A DNA stretch of 64,000 nucleotides from Candidatus Nitrotoga sp. LAW (GTDB taxonomy: Bacteria; Pseudomonadota; Gammaproteobacteria; Burkholderiales; Gallionellaceae), in the NCBI GenBank assembly GCA_003402315.1, contig QFXI01000009.1, positions 297,405 to 361,404 on the forward strand, given 5' to 3'. This document shows positions 37,240-45,917 of this stretch, piece by piece. The notes below the pieces were generated by a model. It made no database searches, was not told where the DNA came from, and worked only from the letters and a program-made list of their open reading frames with translations. Positions within the stretch are counted from its first letter, which is position 1. Every line of letters begins with the position of its first letter. A program made the translations under genes and the position numbers.

Positions 37240-37507
37240 TCCCCTTCCAGTTTTATTGGCTAACTCGAAGTAGTAATGAAATTAATAACCAGAATATTTC
37301 ATTTTTGATATACGTTCTCGCTTGCCTTTAAATATTGCATAGCAAAAAATATTGCGCACGGCCATCGCACGGCACGAAAAATTCGAACTAAATTCGGCGT
37401 GCGGAAATAATGAATGCCGTTTGCACTAACCCCTAATTCTTGATGATTTACCCAAATTTTTTGCTGGCCTACCACATCAACCCGGGTTGTATGATATTCG
37501 CTTATCC

Positions 37508-38779
37508 ATGCTGACCCCTCGTCGGATTTATACTCTTTTGCTGTGGCTTTTTTTGCCATATGTATTTTTCCATCTGCTCTGGCGCGCAAAAAAACAGCGT
37601 GAATACCTGCAGCATATTGACGAGCGTTTTGGACGTTACTCTGCCCACAGTAATAAACCGATAATCTGGCTACATACCGTATCAGTTGGAGAAACACACG
37701 CGGCGGTCAGCTTGGTGCAACGTTTGCGGGAAAATTACCCAAATCATCAACTACTGCTTACACATACCACCCCAACCGGCCGCACAGCTAGTGAACAACT
37801 TTACGGCGGTGGTGTCCTACGGGTTTATTTACCTTACGATTACCCATTTGCTGTCAAGCGCTTCTTGCAACACTTTCGCCCGCGCATTGGAATCTTGATG
37901 GAAACTGAAATCTGGTTTAATCTGATCCATAGTTGCCACACTATGCAGATTCCCTTGCTGCTGCTTAATGCACGGTTATCCGAGAAATCTGCTGCACGTT
38001 ATGCACGCTACCCGAATTTGACGCGACTGGGCTTAAACGAGCTGAGCGCTATTTCTGCGCAAAGCGAAGTTGATGCCGCACGCATGACTAGATTAGGTGC
38101 AAACAATGTATCCATCATGGGCAATCTGAAATTTGACATTCAACCCCCATCCGCGATGCTGAAACTGGGTGCACAATTACGTACCCAGTTTGGCAACGGC
38201 AGGAAAATTTTTCTGGCGGCCAGTACACGCGCCGGAGAAGAAATACTATTGTTGTCCATGCTTAAGCAAGTAGATATTCCCCATCTGCTAACCGTCATTG
38301 TGCCACGCCACCCACAACGCTTCGACGATGTAGCTGACCTGCTCACCCAGCAGAAAATTCGCTTTCAGCGCAGAAGTGAAAACTGTCCGATTACACCAGA
38401 CACCCAAGTGGTATTGGGTGACAGCATGGGAGAGATGTTTGCCTATTATGCCGCCTGCGACCTTGCCTTCATTGGCGGCAGTTTACTGCCATTTGGAGGA
38501 CAAAATCTCATTGAGGCTTGCGCCGTAGGCAAGCCTGTGTTTATCGGCCCACACACATACAATTTCGCGCAAGCCAGCCAGCTTGCTGTCGAATGCGGAG
38601 CAGCCGTGCGGATACAGAATTCAGCCGACCTAGCGCACAATTTACAAAACTTACTTACCCATTCCGATCAGCTAATCAAAATGAGCCAAGCCAGTCTGCA
38701 TTTTGTCCACACCCATCGTGGCGCAACAGAGCAAGCACTGCGGCATATAACCTATTTTCTTGCTCACCACTTTCAGTAA
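37508..38779 (+). CDS. waaA: 3-deoxy-D-manno-octulosonic acid (Kdo) transferase
   Basis: WaaA adds Kdo residues to lipid A at the inner membrane. The 423-residue GT30 protein has an N-terminal membrane anchor (IYTLLLWLFLPYVFFHLLW), the catalytic-base region TVSVGETHAAVSLV with its glutamate, TNPTGR-like THTTPTGRTASEQ, and the donor site FIGGSLLPFGGQNLIEACAVGKPV. I use ATG 37508; the frame opens with a TTG seven codons earlier. It lies between manC and the rfb genes, all on the plus strand. Confidence 0.94.
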   Translation: MLTPRRIYTLLLWLFLPYVFFHLLWRAKKQREYLQHIDERFGRYSAHSNKPIIWLHTVSVGETHAAVSLVQRLRENYPNHQLLLTHTTPTGRTASEQLYGGGVLRVYLPYDYPFAVKRFLQHFRPRIGILMETEIWFNLIHSCHTMQIPLLLLNARLSEKSAARYARYPNLTRLGLNELSAISAQSEVDAARMTRLGANNVSIMGNLKFDIQPPSAMLKLGAQLRTQFGNGRKIFLAASTRAGEEILLLSMLKQVDIPHLLTVIVPRHPQRFDDVADLLTQQKIRFQRRSENCPITPDTQVVLGDSMGEMFAYYAACDLAFIGGSLLPFGGQNLIEACAVGKPVFIGPHTYNFAQASQLAVECGAAVRIQNSADLAHNLQNLLTHSDQLIKMSQASLHFVHTHRGATEQALRHITYFLAHHFQ

Positions 38780-38818
38780 AATGTCGCAAGATAAAATAAT
38801 ATATCAACCCTTCAAACC

Positions 38819-39886
38819 ATGAATAAAATCCTTATTACCGGCGGTGCCGGATTTATTGGCTCCGCAGTTGTTCGCCAACTGATCACGGAAACCGACACTA
38901 CTGTCATTAACGTCGATAAGCTGACCTATGCCGGCAATTTACAATCCTTAATATCGGTAGCAGACAATCCCCGCTACTACTTCGAACATGTAGATATTTG
39001 TGATGCGGCTACAATCGCGAGACTATTTCATGAACATCAGCCGGATGCGGTGATGCATTTAGCTGCGGAATCCCATGTCGATCGCTCCATCACTGGCCCG
39101 GCAGCCTTTATTGAAACCAACATTATTGGCACATACACGCTCCTGAACGCAGCTCGGGAATACTGGAGCGAACTTTCTGCGGAACGTAAAAACACTTTTC
39201 GCTTCCACCATATATCCACAGATGAGGTATATGGCAGTCTCGGTGAAACCGGTTTTTTTACCGAAACTACCGCTTACCAGCCAAACTCTCCTTACTCGGC
39301 AAGCAAAGCATCTTCAGATCATCTAGTGCGCGCTTGGCATCATACCTACGGCTTGCCCGTGGTCACCACCAACTGCTCCAATAATTACGGCCCTTATCAT
39401 TTCCCGGAGAAGCTCATTCCGTTGATCATCCTGAATGCGTGCAATGGTAAACCGCTACCCATTTATGGCAAGGGTGACAACATCCGCGACTGGCTGTACG
39501 TGGACGACCATGCGCGGGCGTTGCGCTTGGTACTAGAGCGGGGCCAGGTGGGGGAAACTTACAATATCGGCGGCTGGAATGAAAAAACCAATCTGGAAGT
39601 GGTTTATGAGATTTGCGCTATTCTTGATGAACTCCGCCCTCAAGGTGCACCGCATGCATCCCTGATCACCTACGTACAGGATAGGCCCGGGCATGACCAT
39701 CGCTACGCAATCGATGCCGGTAAAATCGCCCGTGAACTGGGCTGGAAACCTTTAGAAACATTTAAAACCGGATTGCGCAAAACAGTGGAATGGTATTTGG
39801 CAAACCCAGACTGGGTTAATGCTGTCATTAGTGGCGAATACCAAAATTGGATCCAACAAAATTACGGCGACAGGGAAACATCATGA
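38819..39886 (+). CDS. rfbB: dTDP-glucose 4,6-dehydratase
   Basis: RfbB (RmlB) converts dTDP-glucose to dTDP-4-keto-6-deoxyglucose with bound NAD. The 355-residue protein shows [18 protein letters not shown] at the start, [12 protein letters not shown], the active-site [13 protein letters not shown], and [12 protein letters not shown] (Tyr, Lys). The stop overlaps the rfbA start by 4 bp (ATGA), so the two are coupled. First gene of rfbB-rfbA-rfbC. Confidence 0.97.
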   Translation: MNKILITGGAGFIGSAVVRQLITETDTTVINVDKLTYAGNLQSLISVADNPRYYFEHVDICDAATIARLFHEHQPDAVMHLAAESHVDRSITGPAAFIETNIIGTYTLLNAAREYWSELSAERKNTFRFHHISTDEVYGSLGETGFFTETTAYQPNSPYSASKASSDHLVRAWHHTYGLPVVTTNCSNNYGPYHFPEKLIPLIILNACNGKPLPIYGKGDNIRDWLYVDDHARALRLVLERGQVGETYNIGGWNEKTNLEVVYEICAILDELRPQGAPHASLITYVQDRPGHDHRYAIDAGKIARELGWKPLETFKTGLRKTVEWYLANPDWVNAVISGEYQNWIQQNYGDRETS

Positions 39887-40758
39887 AAGGCATCATACTC
39901 GCAGGTGGCTCCGGCACCCGGCTTTACCCAGCTACCCGATCTATCTCCAAGCAATTATTGCCCGTTTATGATAAACCAATGATTTACTATCCACTGACCA
40001 CGCTTATGCTGGCCGGCATCCAGGATATCCTGATCATCTCCACTCCGCAGGACATACCGCGTTTCGAACAGTTGCTAGGCGATGGCTCACAGTGGGGAAT
40101 GAATTTTTCCTTTGCTATACAGCCTTCACCGGATGGGCTCGCGCAAGCATTTATTATTGGCGAGTCTTTTATCGGTCATGACTCCTGTTCGTTGGTGCTG
40201 GGGGATAACATTTTTTACGGTCACAACTTTGAAAAAAATCTTTCAGCCGCCAGAAGCAAACTAGAGGGCGGCACGGTGTTTGCCTACCATGTCAACGACC
40301 CAGAACGGTACGGCGTAGTGGAATTCGATGCTACAGGGCATGCAATCAGTCTGGAAGAAAAACCCGTAAAACCCAAGTCCAATTATGCCGTGACGGGTCT
40401 TTATTTTTACGATGCCAACGTTGTTGAGATTGCCAAATCCGTTAAGCCTTCTGCACGTGGCGAATTGGAAATTACCACTGTCAATCAGATTTACCTCGAT
40501 AACGGAAAACTGGATGTGCAGGTTATGGGACGTGGCTATGCATGGCTGGATACAGGTACGCATGATTCATTGCTGGAAGCTTCAATGTTTATTCAGACAC
40601 TAGAGAAACGTCAAGGTTTGAAGATTGCCTGCCCGGAAGAAGTTGCATATCGCCGAGGCTACATCACGATGGAGCAAATGGAACGGTTGGCCGAGCCACT
40701 GGCAAAAAATGGTTATGGCCGGTACCTGCTTGATATTCTAAAAGAGAAAGTTTATTAA
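39883..40758 (+). CDS. rfbA: Glucose-1-phosphate thymidylyltransferase
   Basis: RfbA (RmlA) makes dTDP-glucose from dTTP and glucose-1-phosphate. The 291-residue protein starts [19 protein letters not shown], followed by [27 protein letters not shown] and [16 protein letters not shown]. The ATG at 39883 overlaps the rfbB stop; an extension to 39847 would lie inside rfbB and lacks support. Confidence 0.97.
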   Translation: MKGIILAGGSGTRLYPATRSISKQLLPVYDKPMIYYPLTTLMLAGIQDILIISTPQDIPRFEQLLGDGSQWGMNFSFAIQPSPDGLAQAFIIGESFIGHDSCSLVLGDNIFYGHNFEKNLSAARSKLEGGTVFAYHVNDPERYGVVEFDATGHAISLEEKPVKPKSNYAVTGLYFYDANVVEIAKSVKPSARGELEITTVNQIYLDNGKLDVQVMGRGYAWLDTGTHDSLLEASMFIQTLEKRQGLKIACPEEVAYRRGYITMEQMERLAEPLAKNGYGRYLLDILKEKVY

Positions 40759-40760
40759 AC

Positions 40761-41309
40761 ATGCACGTTATCCCAACTGCAATAGCCGACCTTTTAATTA
40801 TAGAACCCAAAGTATTCGGTGATGCCCGTGGGGTTTTCTTCGAGAGTTTTAATCAAAAAGCCTTCGAAAGTATCATAGGACGATCCGTCAACTTCGTCCA
40901 GGATAACCACTCCCGATCGGCTCAACATGTACTCCGTGGACTGCATTATCAAATCAAACAACCACAGGGCAAGTTAGTTCGTGTGGTGGCAGGAGAGGTA
41001 TTCGATGTGGCAGTGGATATTCGTAAATCATCACCCACCTTTGGCTTATGGGCGGGTGTTGTTCTTTCTGCCGAAAACAAACGGATGTTCTGGGTACCGG
41101 AAGGGTTCGCCCATGGCTTCGTCGTGCTTAGCGAGCATGCAGAATTTCTCTATAAAACAACAAATTATTGGGCACCTGAATATGAGCGTTCTATCTTATG
41201 GAACGATCCCGACTTGGCTATTGATTGGCATCTTGGCCAGAACGCACCTATTTTGTCCAAAAAAGATCAAGAGGGTTCGTTTTTTATCAAGGCAGAATTA
41301 TTCCCATAA
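40761..41309 (+). CDS. rfbC: dTDP-4-dehydrorhamnose 3,5-epimerase
   Basis: RfbC (RmlC) epimerises C3 and C5 of the 4-keto sugar. The 182-residue cupin shows FVQDNHSRSAQHVLRGLHYQ with the catalytic histidine, GEVFDVAVDIRKSSPTFG and FWVPEGFAHGF. It begins 2 bp after rfbA ends. The usual partner rfbD (the reductase that completes dTDP-L-rhamnose) does not follow; a 409-bp gap and an unrelated gene do. Confidence 0.96.
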   Translation: MHVIPTAIADLLIIEPKVFGDARGVFFESFNQKAFESIIGRSVNFVQDNHSRSAQHVLRGLHYQIKQPQGKLVRVVAGEVFDVAVDIRKSSPTFGLWAGVVLSAENKRMFWVPEGFAHGFVVLSEHAEFLYKTTNYWAPEYERSILWNDPDLAIDWHLGQNAPILSKKDQEGSFFIKAELFP

Positions 41310-41718
41310 AAATTTTTTAATGGGCACGGGTAACCGCAATAATAACGAGTTAACCATTATCAGCACAGGTACAATTGTGAATTCCCGCATTTCTGGTTTC
41401 ATTTTTAAATTAGGACGTAGTAGTTTAATGGCATTATCAATTTCGCTTATTCAACCGCAGACAAGACAAGATTTTAATCTACCCGAATTACAACAATAGT
41501 CGGCATTGCCCTATGCATTATGTAAAGTACAAAGCACCTATTTCGCCAAACTAAGGTTTGCTTACTTTGTTTAAGCCTACATAATAATATCCAAAAATAC
41601 AATGAATTGAGCTGAGCGGCCGAGTTGGTTGATTCACTTTATATTTCCATTTTTTAAAACTAATCAAGTATAATGGCAGATTATTTTAGTAAGAAATCCA
41701 CAAAAAGGAAGGCAAATA
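41310..41718. other. 409-bp gap between rfbC and the MBL-fold gene
   Basis: No gene was recognised. The stretch is AT-rich and has no rfbD-like sequence. Its last 60 bp hold the promoter-like TATAAT and ribosome site of the next gene. The left part has an open frame out of phase with rfbC that ends near 41499 and lacks any motif. Confidence 0.4.
41669..41712 (+). promoter_or_regulatory. -10 box and strong ribosome site of the MBL-fold gene
   Basis: A perfect TATAAT (41669-41674) sits 45 bp before the start codon and is followed by AAGGAAGG (41705-41712), 6 nt from the ATG at 41719. The -35 region is only T-rich. This gives the lone gene its own transcription start, separate from rfbBAC. Confidence 0.5.
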
Positions 41719-42960
41719 ATGTCTATTAATCGTGTTACTTTCTTCCCGGTCGGCAATGGAGATACCACCTTAATCGAAGCGAACGATAAAACGATACTTA
41801 CAGATGTAAATTATCGTTGCGAACGATATACCGATCGCTTTAGACCATGCATTGATGTTAACGGTCAGATAGGAAACGCCGCCACCCTTGGGCAGGAGGA
41901 GGCATCAAAACCGTTCGAGTGGATTTATTACGATTTTGCTCTCGATCTCCAGTACGCTTGTTATCAATCCAGTTATCGGAGCAATCGCGAATATCGGTTA
42001 TCACTCCTGGTTTTGACTCACCCAGATAAAAACAACCTGACCGGCTTTGGAAAGCTCTTTTATGTGGGAGATCCTGCTGAATTCGAGGATCGGCCAAGAG
42101 AAGATGACAAATTGATTTTGATCGAGGAAATGTGGATCAATTCGTGCTTTACAGACCCAAAATTCGAGACTGACGAATCTAAACCCGTATTTCAAGAGAT
42201 CAAGCGTAGATTGGATCTTCAAGGCAAGCAAGGTTCAGAATTGAATGGCAATAGAATCAGCATACTAGAGGCAACATCATCATCGGACGGATTGGTTAAA
42301 ACATTTTCTCGAAATATTGAGGCGCATGTTCTTTCTCCTGTCAAAAAAGAAGGCGAAACATCGAATGCTGCTCAAGCAGACGTTAACGATGCTAGCCTAG
42401 TTATACGTTGGACAGTTAAAGTCTTTGGCGGCATGAATCGGATTATGCTAGGTGGGGATGCGACAGTTGAGGTTTGGGATCGTATCTGGCAAAACTATCA
42501 AAACAATACCGATAAGCTCAGTTGGCATATCTTGCTTGCGCCACATCATTGCGCCATTGATGCCATAGCGCGAAAAAATAAGGATGGCAAGTATGAATAT
42601 TCCGAAAATGCGCTTAACGCACTTGGTCAGGTTATAAGTGATGGTTTCGTTGTATCCAGCAGCAAAGAGATCAAACACAATGATGACTTGTTGCCTAGTT
42701 GGGAAGCCAAGCAAAAATATCTCGGAATGTTGAAAGACGCGGACGAAGCTCGGTTCTTAAACCCCGATACTCGGGCGAACGCACCTTTGCTTTACTCGCC
42801 ACTTCAGGATGATAAACCTGAGCCGGTCGTGTTCACCTTGACCAAGGAAGGACCTTCTCTTGATGAGCCTGCACCTGCTTCACCGCATACACCTAACAAG
42901 ATTGTGCCGGTTGAAACGGGCAATGACGAATTCGGCTACAAATGGAATATGAAAGTGTAA
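41719..42960 (+). CDS. Metallo-beta-lactamase-fold (ComEC/Rec2-type) protein with a degenerate metal site
   Basis: The 413-residue protein follows the ComEC-type MBL plan: an early VGNGDTTLIE (11-20), a metal loop LTHPDKNN (99-106), NDASLVIRW (223-231), MLGGDATVE (243-251) and APHHCAID (274-281). The canonical loop is HxDxDH, but here Asp and His are both Asn (N105, N106), so one metal site may be lost. A Pro-rich segment precedes the C-terminus. Relatives of this MBL branch occur in bacterial conflict operons with ubiquitin-like conjugation proteins; none of those partners is here. Its neighbours are rfbC and an IS3 remnant, which suggests acquisition by transfer. Function unknown. Confidence 0.6.
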   Translation: MSINRVTFFPVGNGDTTLIEANDKTILTDVNYRCERYTDRFRPCIDVNGQIGNAATLGQEEASKPFEWIYYDFALDLQYACYQSSYRSNREYRLSLLVLTHPDKNNLTGFGKLFYVGDPAEFEDRPREDDKLILIEEMWINSCFTDPKFETDESKPVFQEIKRRLDLQGKQGSELNGNRISILEATSSSDGLVKTFSRNIEAHVLSPVKKEGETSNAAQADVNDASLVIRWTVKVFGGMNRIMLGGDATVEVWDRIWQNYQNNTDKLSWHILLAPHHCAIDAIARKNKDGKYEYSENALNALGQVISDGFVVSSSKEIKHNDDLLPSWEAKQKYLGMLKDADEARFLNPDTRANAPLLYSPLQDDKPEPVVFTLTKEGPSLDEPAPASPHTPNKIVPVETGNDEFGYKWNMKV

Positions 42961-43022
42961 AGTGAGACTCGTTGGCAACCGTGGAGTCCAACGAGTTGAG
43001 CAACAAATTGTTTTTCGTCATA

Positions 43023-43216
43023 TCACTGCGTGAATCCAACAGATAGCAGATAGCCAAGGCGAACCTGCCATCTTTGTCGGTTGTAGAATGCTTCGATGTA
43101 CTCGGTAACTTCCTGCGTTGCTTGTGCTCGGGTACGGTAGCGCCGATGGTGAATAAGCCCATTTTGGGCGTACCCCAGAAGCTTTCCCATCGGTAGCATT
43201 GTTCCACGCGGCGCCA
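43023..43216 (-). pseudogene. IS3-family transposase (orfB) remnant, frameshifted
   Basis: Only the last 65 or so residues of an IS3 integrase survive. One frame reads WESFWGTPKMG (43193-43157 or so) and the next frame continues LIHHRRYRTRAQATQEVTEY (from 43157), then FYNRQRWQVRLGYL and a stop at 43023. Both pieces match the C-terminus of IS3-type transposases (normally MESFWGTLKNELIHHRRY). The DDE catalytic core and orfA are absent and the frame shifts near 43157, so it is inactive. It marks an old insertion between the MBL-fold gene and sorAB. Confidence 0.8.
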
Positions 43217-43534
43217 TAGATACCATCATGCCGATTGTTCCATCACCTCCCGGTAACCGGGAGCGCAATATAGCGACCTCGATCCGATCTGCTTGAAACA
43301 CCCCACCCTGGCTTTATTGTAGATGCGCTTAGTACGATCCACGCCTACTCGAGTTTTTACAGTGCACCTCAAGTCCTCCCGCAATGCGCAAACAGGTGCA
43401 TTTATGCTTTGCTGTAGTACTCAACAGCCATAAACATGATTACCTGAAAAACACTCGACGTTAAAAACGGTATCTACCGATCTGATTTGTGGACCATTAC
43501 GAAACATTAGCCCGAATAGCGCACTGGGAAACAG
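43217..43534. other. Gene-free stretch beside the IS3 remnant
   Basis: These 318 bp upstream of the transposase remnant (on its strand) show no readable transposase core, no orfA and no terminal inverted repeat that I can pair with another end. They may be decayed insertion-sequence DNA. Confidence 0.35.
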
Positions 43535-44170
43535 TTATTGAGACAGGACATAATGTGCGAGAACGTCGGCCTCAGCATCGCTAAGATGCCCGAACGCCGG
43601 CATTGACACCGGCCCCCATTTGTTGGAACCGCCATCGCGGATGTTGCGCGCTACCAGCGCAGCCGCGTTGGCCTTGGAAGCATACTTCGCCACCACATCC
43701 CGGAAGGCTGGCCCTACGATCTGCTTGTCGATCGCATGGCATGCCATGCAGTTATTGGCCGCGAGCAGTGCTTTTGCGTCGGCAGGTTCAGGCGTCGCGG
43801 TGGGCACGACGATCTCCGGTTTGCCCGCTGTATTTAGTGCCGCCGTCCCGCTGTTGCGTTCTGCACCATAGGTTTTAACCAGATAGTCGACGATAACCGG
43901 GATATCTTCGTCCGCAAATTTCGCGCCAAATGGCGCCCGCATTTTCTTGACAATGGCCTCCCAATAGTCGCGCGTTGAAGTAGACGGCTGTGACTGGATG
44001 TAATGAACCGAATGGCAAATCATGCAATTGCGTTGAGCCAGCATATAACCAGGCAGCTTACTCGGCTTGAACACGGCGGTTTCAGGCGGCAACCGGATAT
44101 CAAGAGCGATTGCACAATACGGTGCGAGGGCACTCGCCGCCAGCAAGATGCGAATCAGGATGTACCTCAT
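43535..44170 (-). CDS. sorB: Diheme two-domain cytochrome c, SorB-like subunit of sulfite dehydrogenase
   Basis: The 211-residue periplasmic protein has a signal peptide (1-22) and two heme c motifs, CMICH (49-53) and CMACH (141-145). The first domain (about 40-105) resembles SorB, the electron-accepting cytochrome of sulfite dehydrogenase. A linker rich in Pro, Ala and Thr (about 108-132) leads to a second domain like cytochrome c5/c551 with a likely Met ligand in GPVSMPAFGHLS (M190). Classical SorB carries one heme, so this is a natural fusion. AGGAG precedes ATG 44170; the start lies 10 bp after the sorA stop, so both are one operon. Confidence 0.87.
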   Translation of the reverse strand: MRYILIRILLAASALAPYCAIALDIRLPPETAVFKPSKLPGYMLAQRNCMICHSVHYIQSQPSTSTRDYWEAIVKKMRAPFGAKFADEDIPVIVDYLVKTYGAERNSGTAALNTAGKPEIVVPTATPEPADAKALLAANNCMACHAIDKQIVGPAFRDVVAKYASKANAAALVARNIRDGGSNKWGPVSMPAFGHLSDAEADVLAHYVLSQ

Positions 44171-44180
44171 GCGTTTCTCC

Positions 44181-45443
44181 TTAAACAGCAACAACGCGGA
44201 TTGACTCAACCGCATTGCGCATATAGCCGCCAGGGTTTACCAGCGGATTGAGCGGCTGGCCCTGACCGATCCGGTTAACCGCACGCACCAGCAATTCGTG
44301 GCTCCCTTTGTGTTTTGGCGTGAACGCCACGCTCCATTCACGAAAAGAGTATCTACCCAGATCCTTGCCCAGCTGGGCAGCCTGCCAATTTTTGCCGCCG
44401 TCAAGCGAAAATGCAACCTCGGTCACACCGTGACCGCCATCAAAAGCGATCCCGCGCACAATGGTCTGACGTCCGCTCTTGACATACATACCATCGGCCA
44501 GGCTGGTCACGAACGAGCGTACGTTCATGCGGTTGACCGGTATAGTCTTGACGGACTCTTTTCCCGGCTCGATGCAGGCACATGGATTGCCTGGAATGCG
44601 ATAAGCCTTGTTCATCCAGAATCCATCGAATACCTTGCCGGTTACCGTAATGTCAGACAAATGTTTCACCCAATAGGTACCGTAGTAGCCAGGGACGACC
44701 AGCCGCACTGGATAGCCATTCAGCAGAGGAAGATCGGCGCCGTTCATTTGCCACGCCAGCATGACTTCACCGTCGAGCGCGTGATCGATATTAAGTGCCT
44801 TGATGAAATCAGGCGCATTACCTATGGGCGGCGTGTCGAGGCCATTGAATGCGACTTGCACCGAGCCTGCTTTCACGCCCGATTTTTCCAGCACCTTGCG
44901 CAGCGGGATGCCAGTCCAACGCGCGTTACCCATAGCACCGTTCGAGAGTTGACCGCCGTTGATGCGCGGCGTAAAGTGACCCCGACTGTTACCAGAACAC
45001 TGGTTGACGGCAACCAAGTCGACCACATCGGCCATTTGCTTGAGGTCAGCGAGCGACAAGTCGAGCGGTGTATTGACGTTTCCGCTGATGCGCAACCGAT
45101 AGTTCAACACATCGATCGAAGTGGGGATGCCGCTCCAGTGATAGCGTACGAAGAACGCATCGTTGGGCGTAACCACTCCTTCATTGAATACGCTGAATGG
45201 GGTTTCCAGCTGGGGCGGGCGGGCAGTGAGCATAATCAGTGGACGCTTTTGCGGATATGCGACGAGATCACGCTCACCATTTTCGAACGGCAGTGTGACG
45301 TGACCGGATTCTCCAGCAAATGCTGTCAATACTGTGCTGCCGAATGCGCTTGCAGCGCCCAAAGTGCCAGCCTGCCGGAGAAACTTGAGAAAGGCGCGCC
45401 GCTGTAATGCACCCGCTGTCAACATCAAAGTAGGTTTTACCAT
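44181..45443 (-). CDS. sorA: Sulfite dehydrogenase molybdopterin subunit (SorA-type sulfite oxidase)
   Basis: SorA oxidises sulfite to sulfate in the periplasm and hands electrons to SorB. The 420-residue protein begins with a twin-arginine signal (QRRAFLKFLRQAG, then AASAFGSTVLTAFAG), fitting export of a folded Mo-cofactor enzyme. The molybdenum-ligating cysteine lies in AVNQCSGNSRGHF (C149). The C-terminal dimerisation domain follows (VTEVAFSLDGGKNWQAAQLG). A GGAG site precedes the ATG. It is paired with the cytochrome gene sorB downstream. Confidence 0.92.
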   Translation of the reverse strand: MVKPTLMLTAGALQRRAFLKFLRQAGTLGAASAFGSTVLTAFAGESGHVTLPFENGERDLVAYPQKRPLIMLTARPPQLETPFSVFNEGVVTPNDAFFVRYHWSGIPTSIDVLNYRLRISGNVNTPLDLSLADLKQMADVVDLVAVNQCSGNSRGHFTPRINGGQLSNGAMGNARWTGIPLRKVLEKSGVKAGSVQVAFNGLDTPPIGNAPDFIKALNIDHALDGEVMLAWQMNGADLPLLNGYPVRLVVPGYYGTYWVKHLSDITVTGKVFDGFWMNKAYRIPGNPCACIEPGKESVKTIPVNRMNVRSFVTSLADGMYVKSGRQTIVRGIAFDGGHGVTEVAFSLDGGKNWQAAQLGKDLGRYSFREWSVAFTPKHKGSHELLVRAVNRIGQGQPLNPLVNPGGYMRNAVESIRVVAV

Positions 45444-45917
45444 GCTGATCTCCGTTATGGTTATTCAATCGGTCAACGCACACTACCGTTGTCGAGTATA
45501 GCGAAAATTTCGATTTCGGCTCTAAGTGATTTGTAATGGGCAATGCAATCATGAGCGCTACTACTTTATTCAGCATGGCGCTTGACCTACAAGCATCTTG
45601 GCAAGTGAACGATATTTCGTTTGCCGCCAAGCTGCTCGGTAGATACCGTCCCTAACGTCAAACATTTTGCAGATAATCGTGTTGATATGGTAATTGTCAA
45701 TCTAGCTGTCGCCTGAATGCTTGCATTCATGCTGCCATTTTGAGCTTTAAATATTCCTCCTTGCGTGCCGCTGCCAACGATCACATGACGATGCTGGAGA
45801 GTAATCCAAGGCGCGTCGTCTCTTACTTTCAAGACCCACGCGTAAAATATTCCACTTAAAACTATTTAATGGCCGAGTCAATAGTGAAATGTTGGACTTT
45901 TTGGTTTTCAGCTTACC
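45444..45917. other. 474-bp gap between xerD and sorA holding a dispersed repeat
   Basis: No gene was recognised. It contains one copy of the 51-bp repeat (45695-45745). An 81-codon frame on the minus strand (45587-45832) runs through the repeat but shows no family. The promoter of sorAB should lie in the part nearest 45450. Confidence 0.4.
45695..45745 (+). repeat. Dispersed 51-bp repeat, copy A
   Basis: This stretch begins TGTCAATCTAG and ends CCATTTTGAGC. It matches 62290-62340 in the same orientation with 3 differences in 51 bases. The sequence on either side does not match. It contains GAATG-CTTG-CATTC, a 5-bp palindrome lost in the other copy. It looks like the end of an insertion sequence or a short mobile repeat. 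Confidence 0.7.

Noticed and set aside
37299..37697. A 132-codon minus-strand frame between manC and waaA
   Set aside because: It overlaps the waaA start on the opposite strand and has no recognisable domain.
41310..41718. A search for rfbD after rfbC
   Set aside because: No reductase motif (GxxGQLG, YxxxK) occurs in any frame of this gap.
44298..45407. A 369-codon open frame on the plus strand
   Set aside because: It lies antisense to sorA, whose motifs (Tat signal, CSGNSRG) are clear. The product is a low-quality mix rich in His and Arg with no domain.
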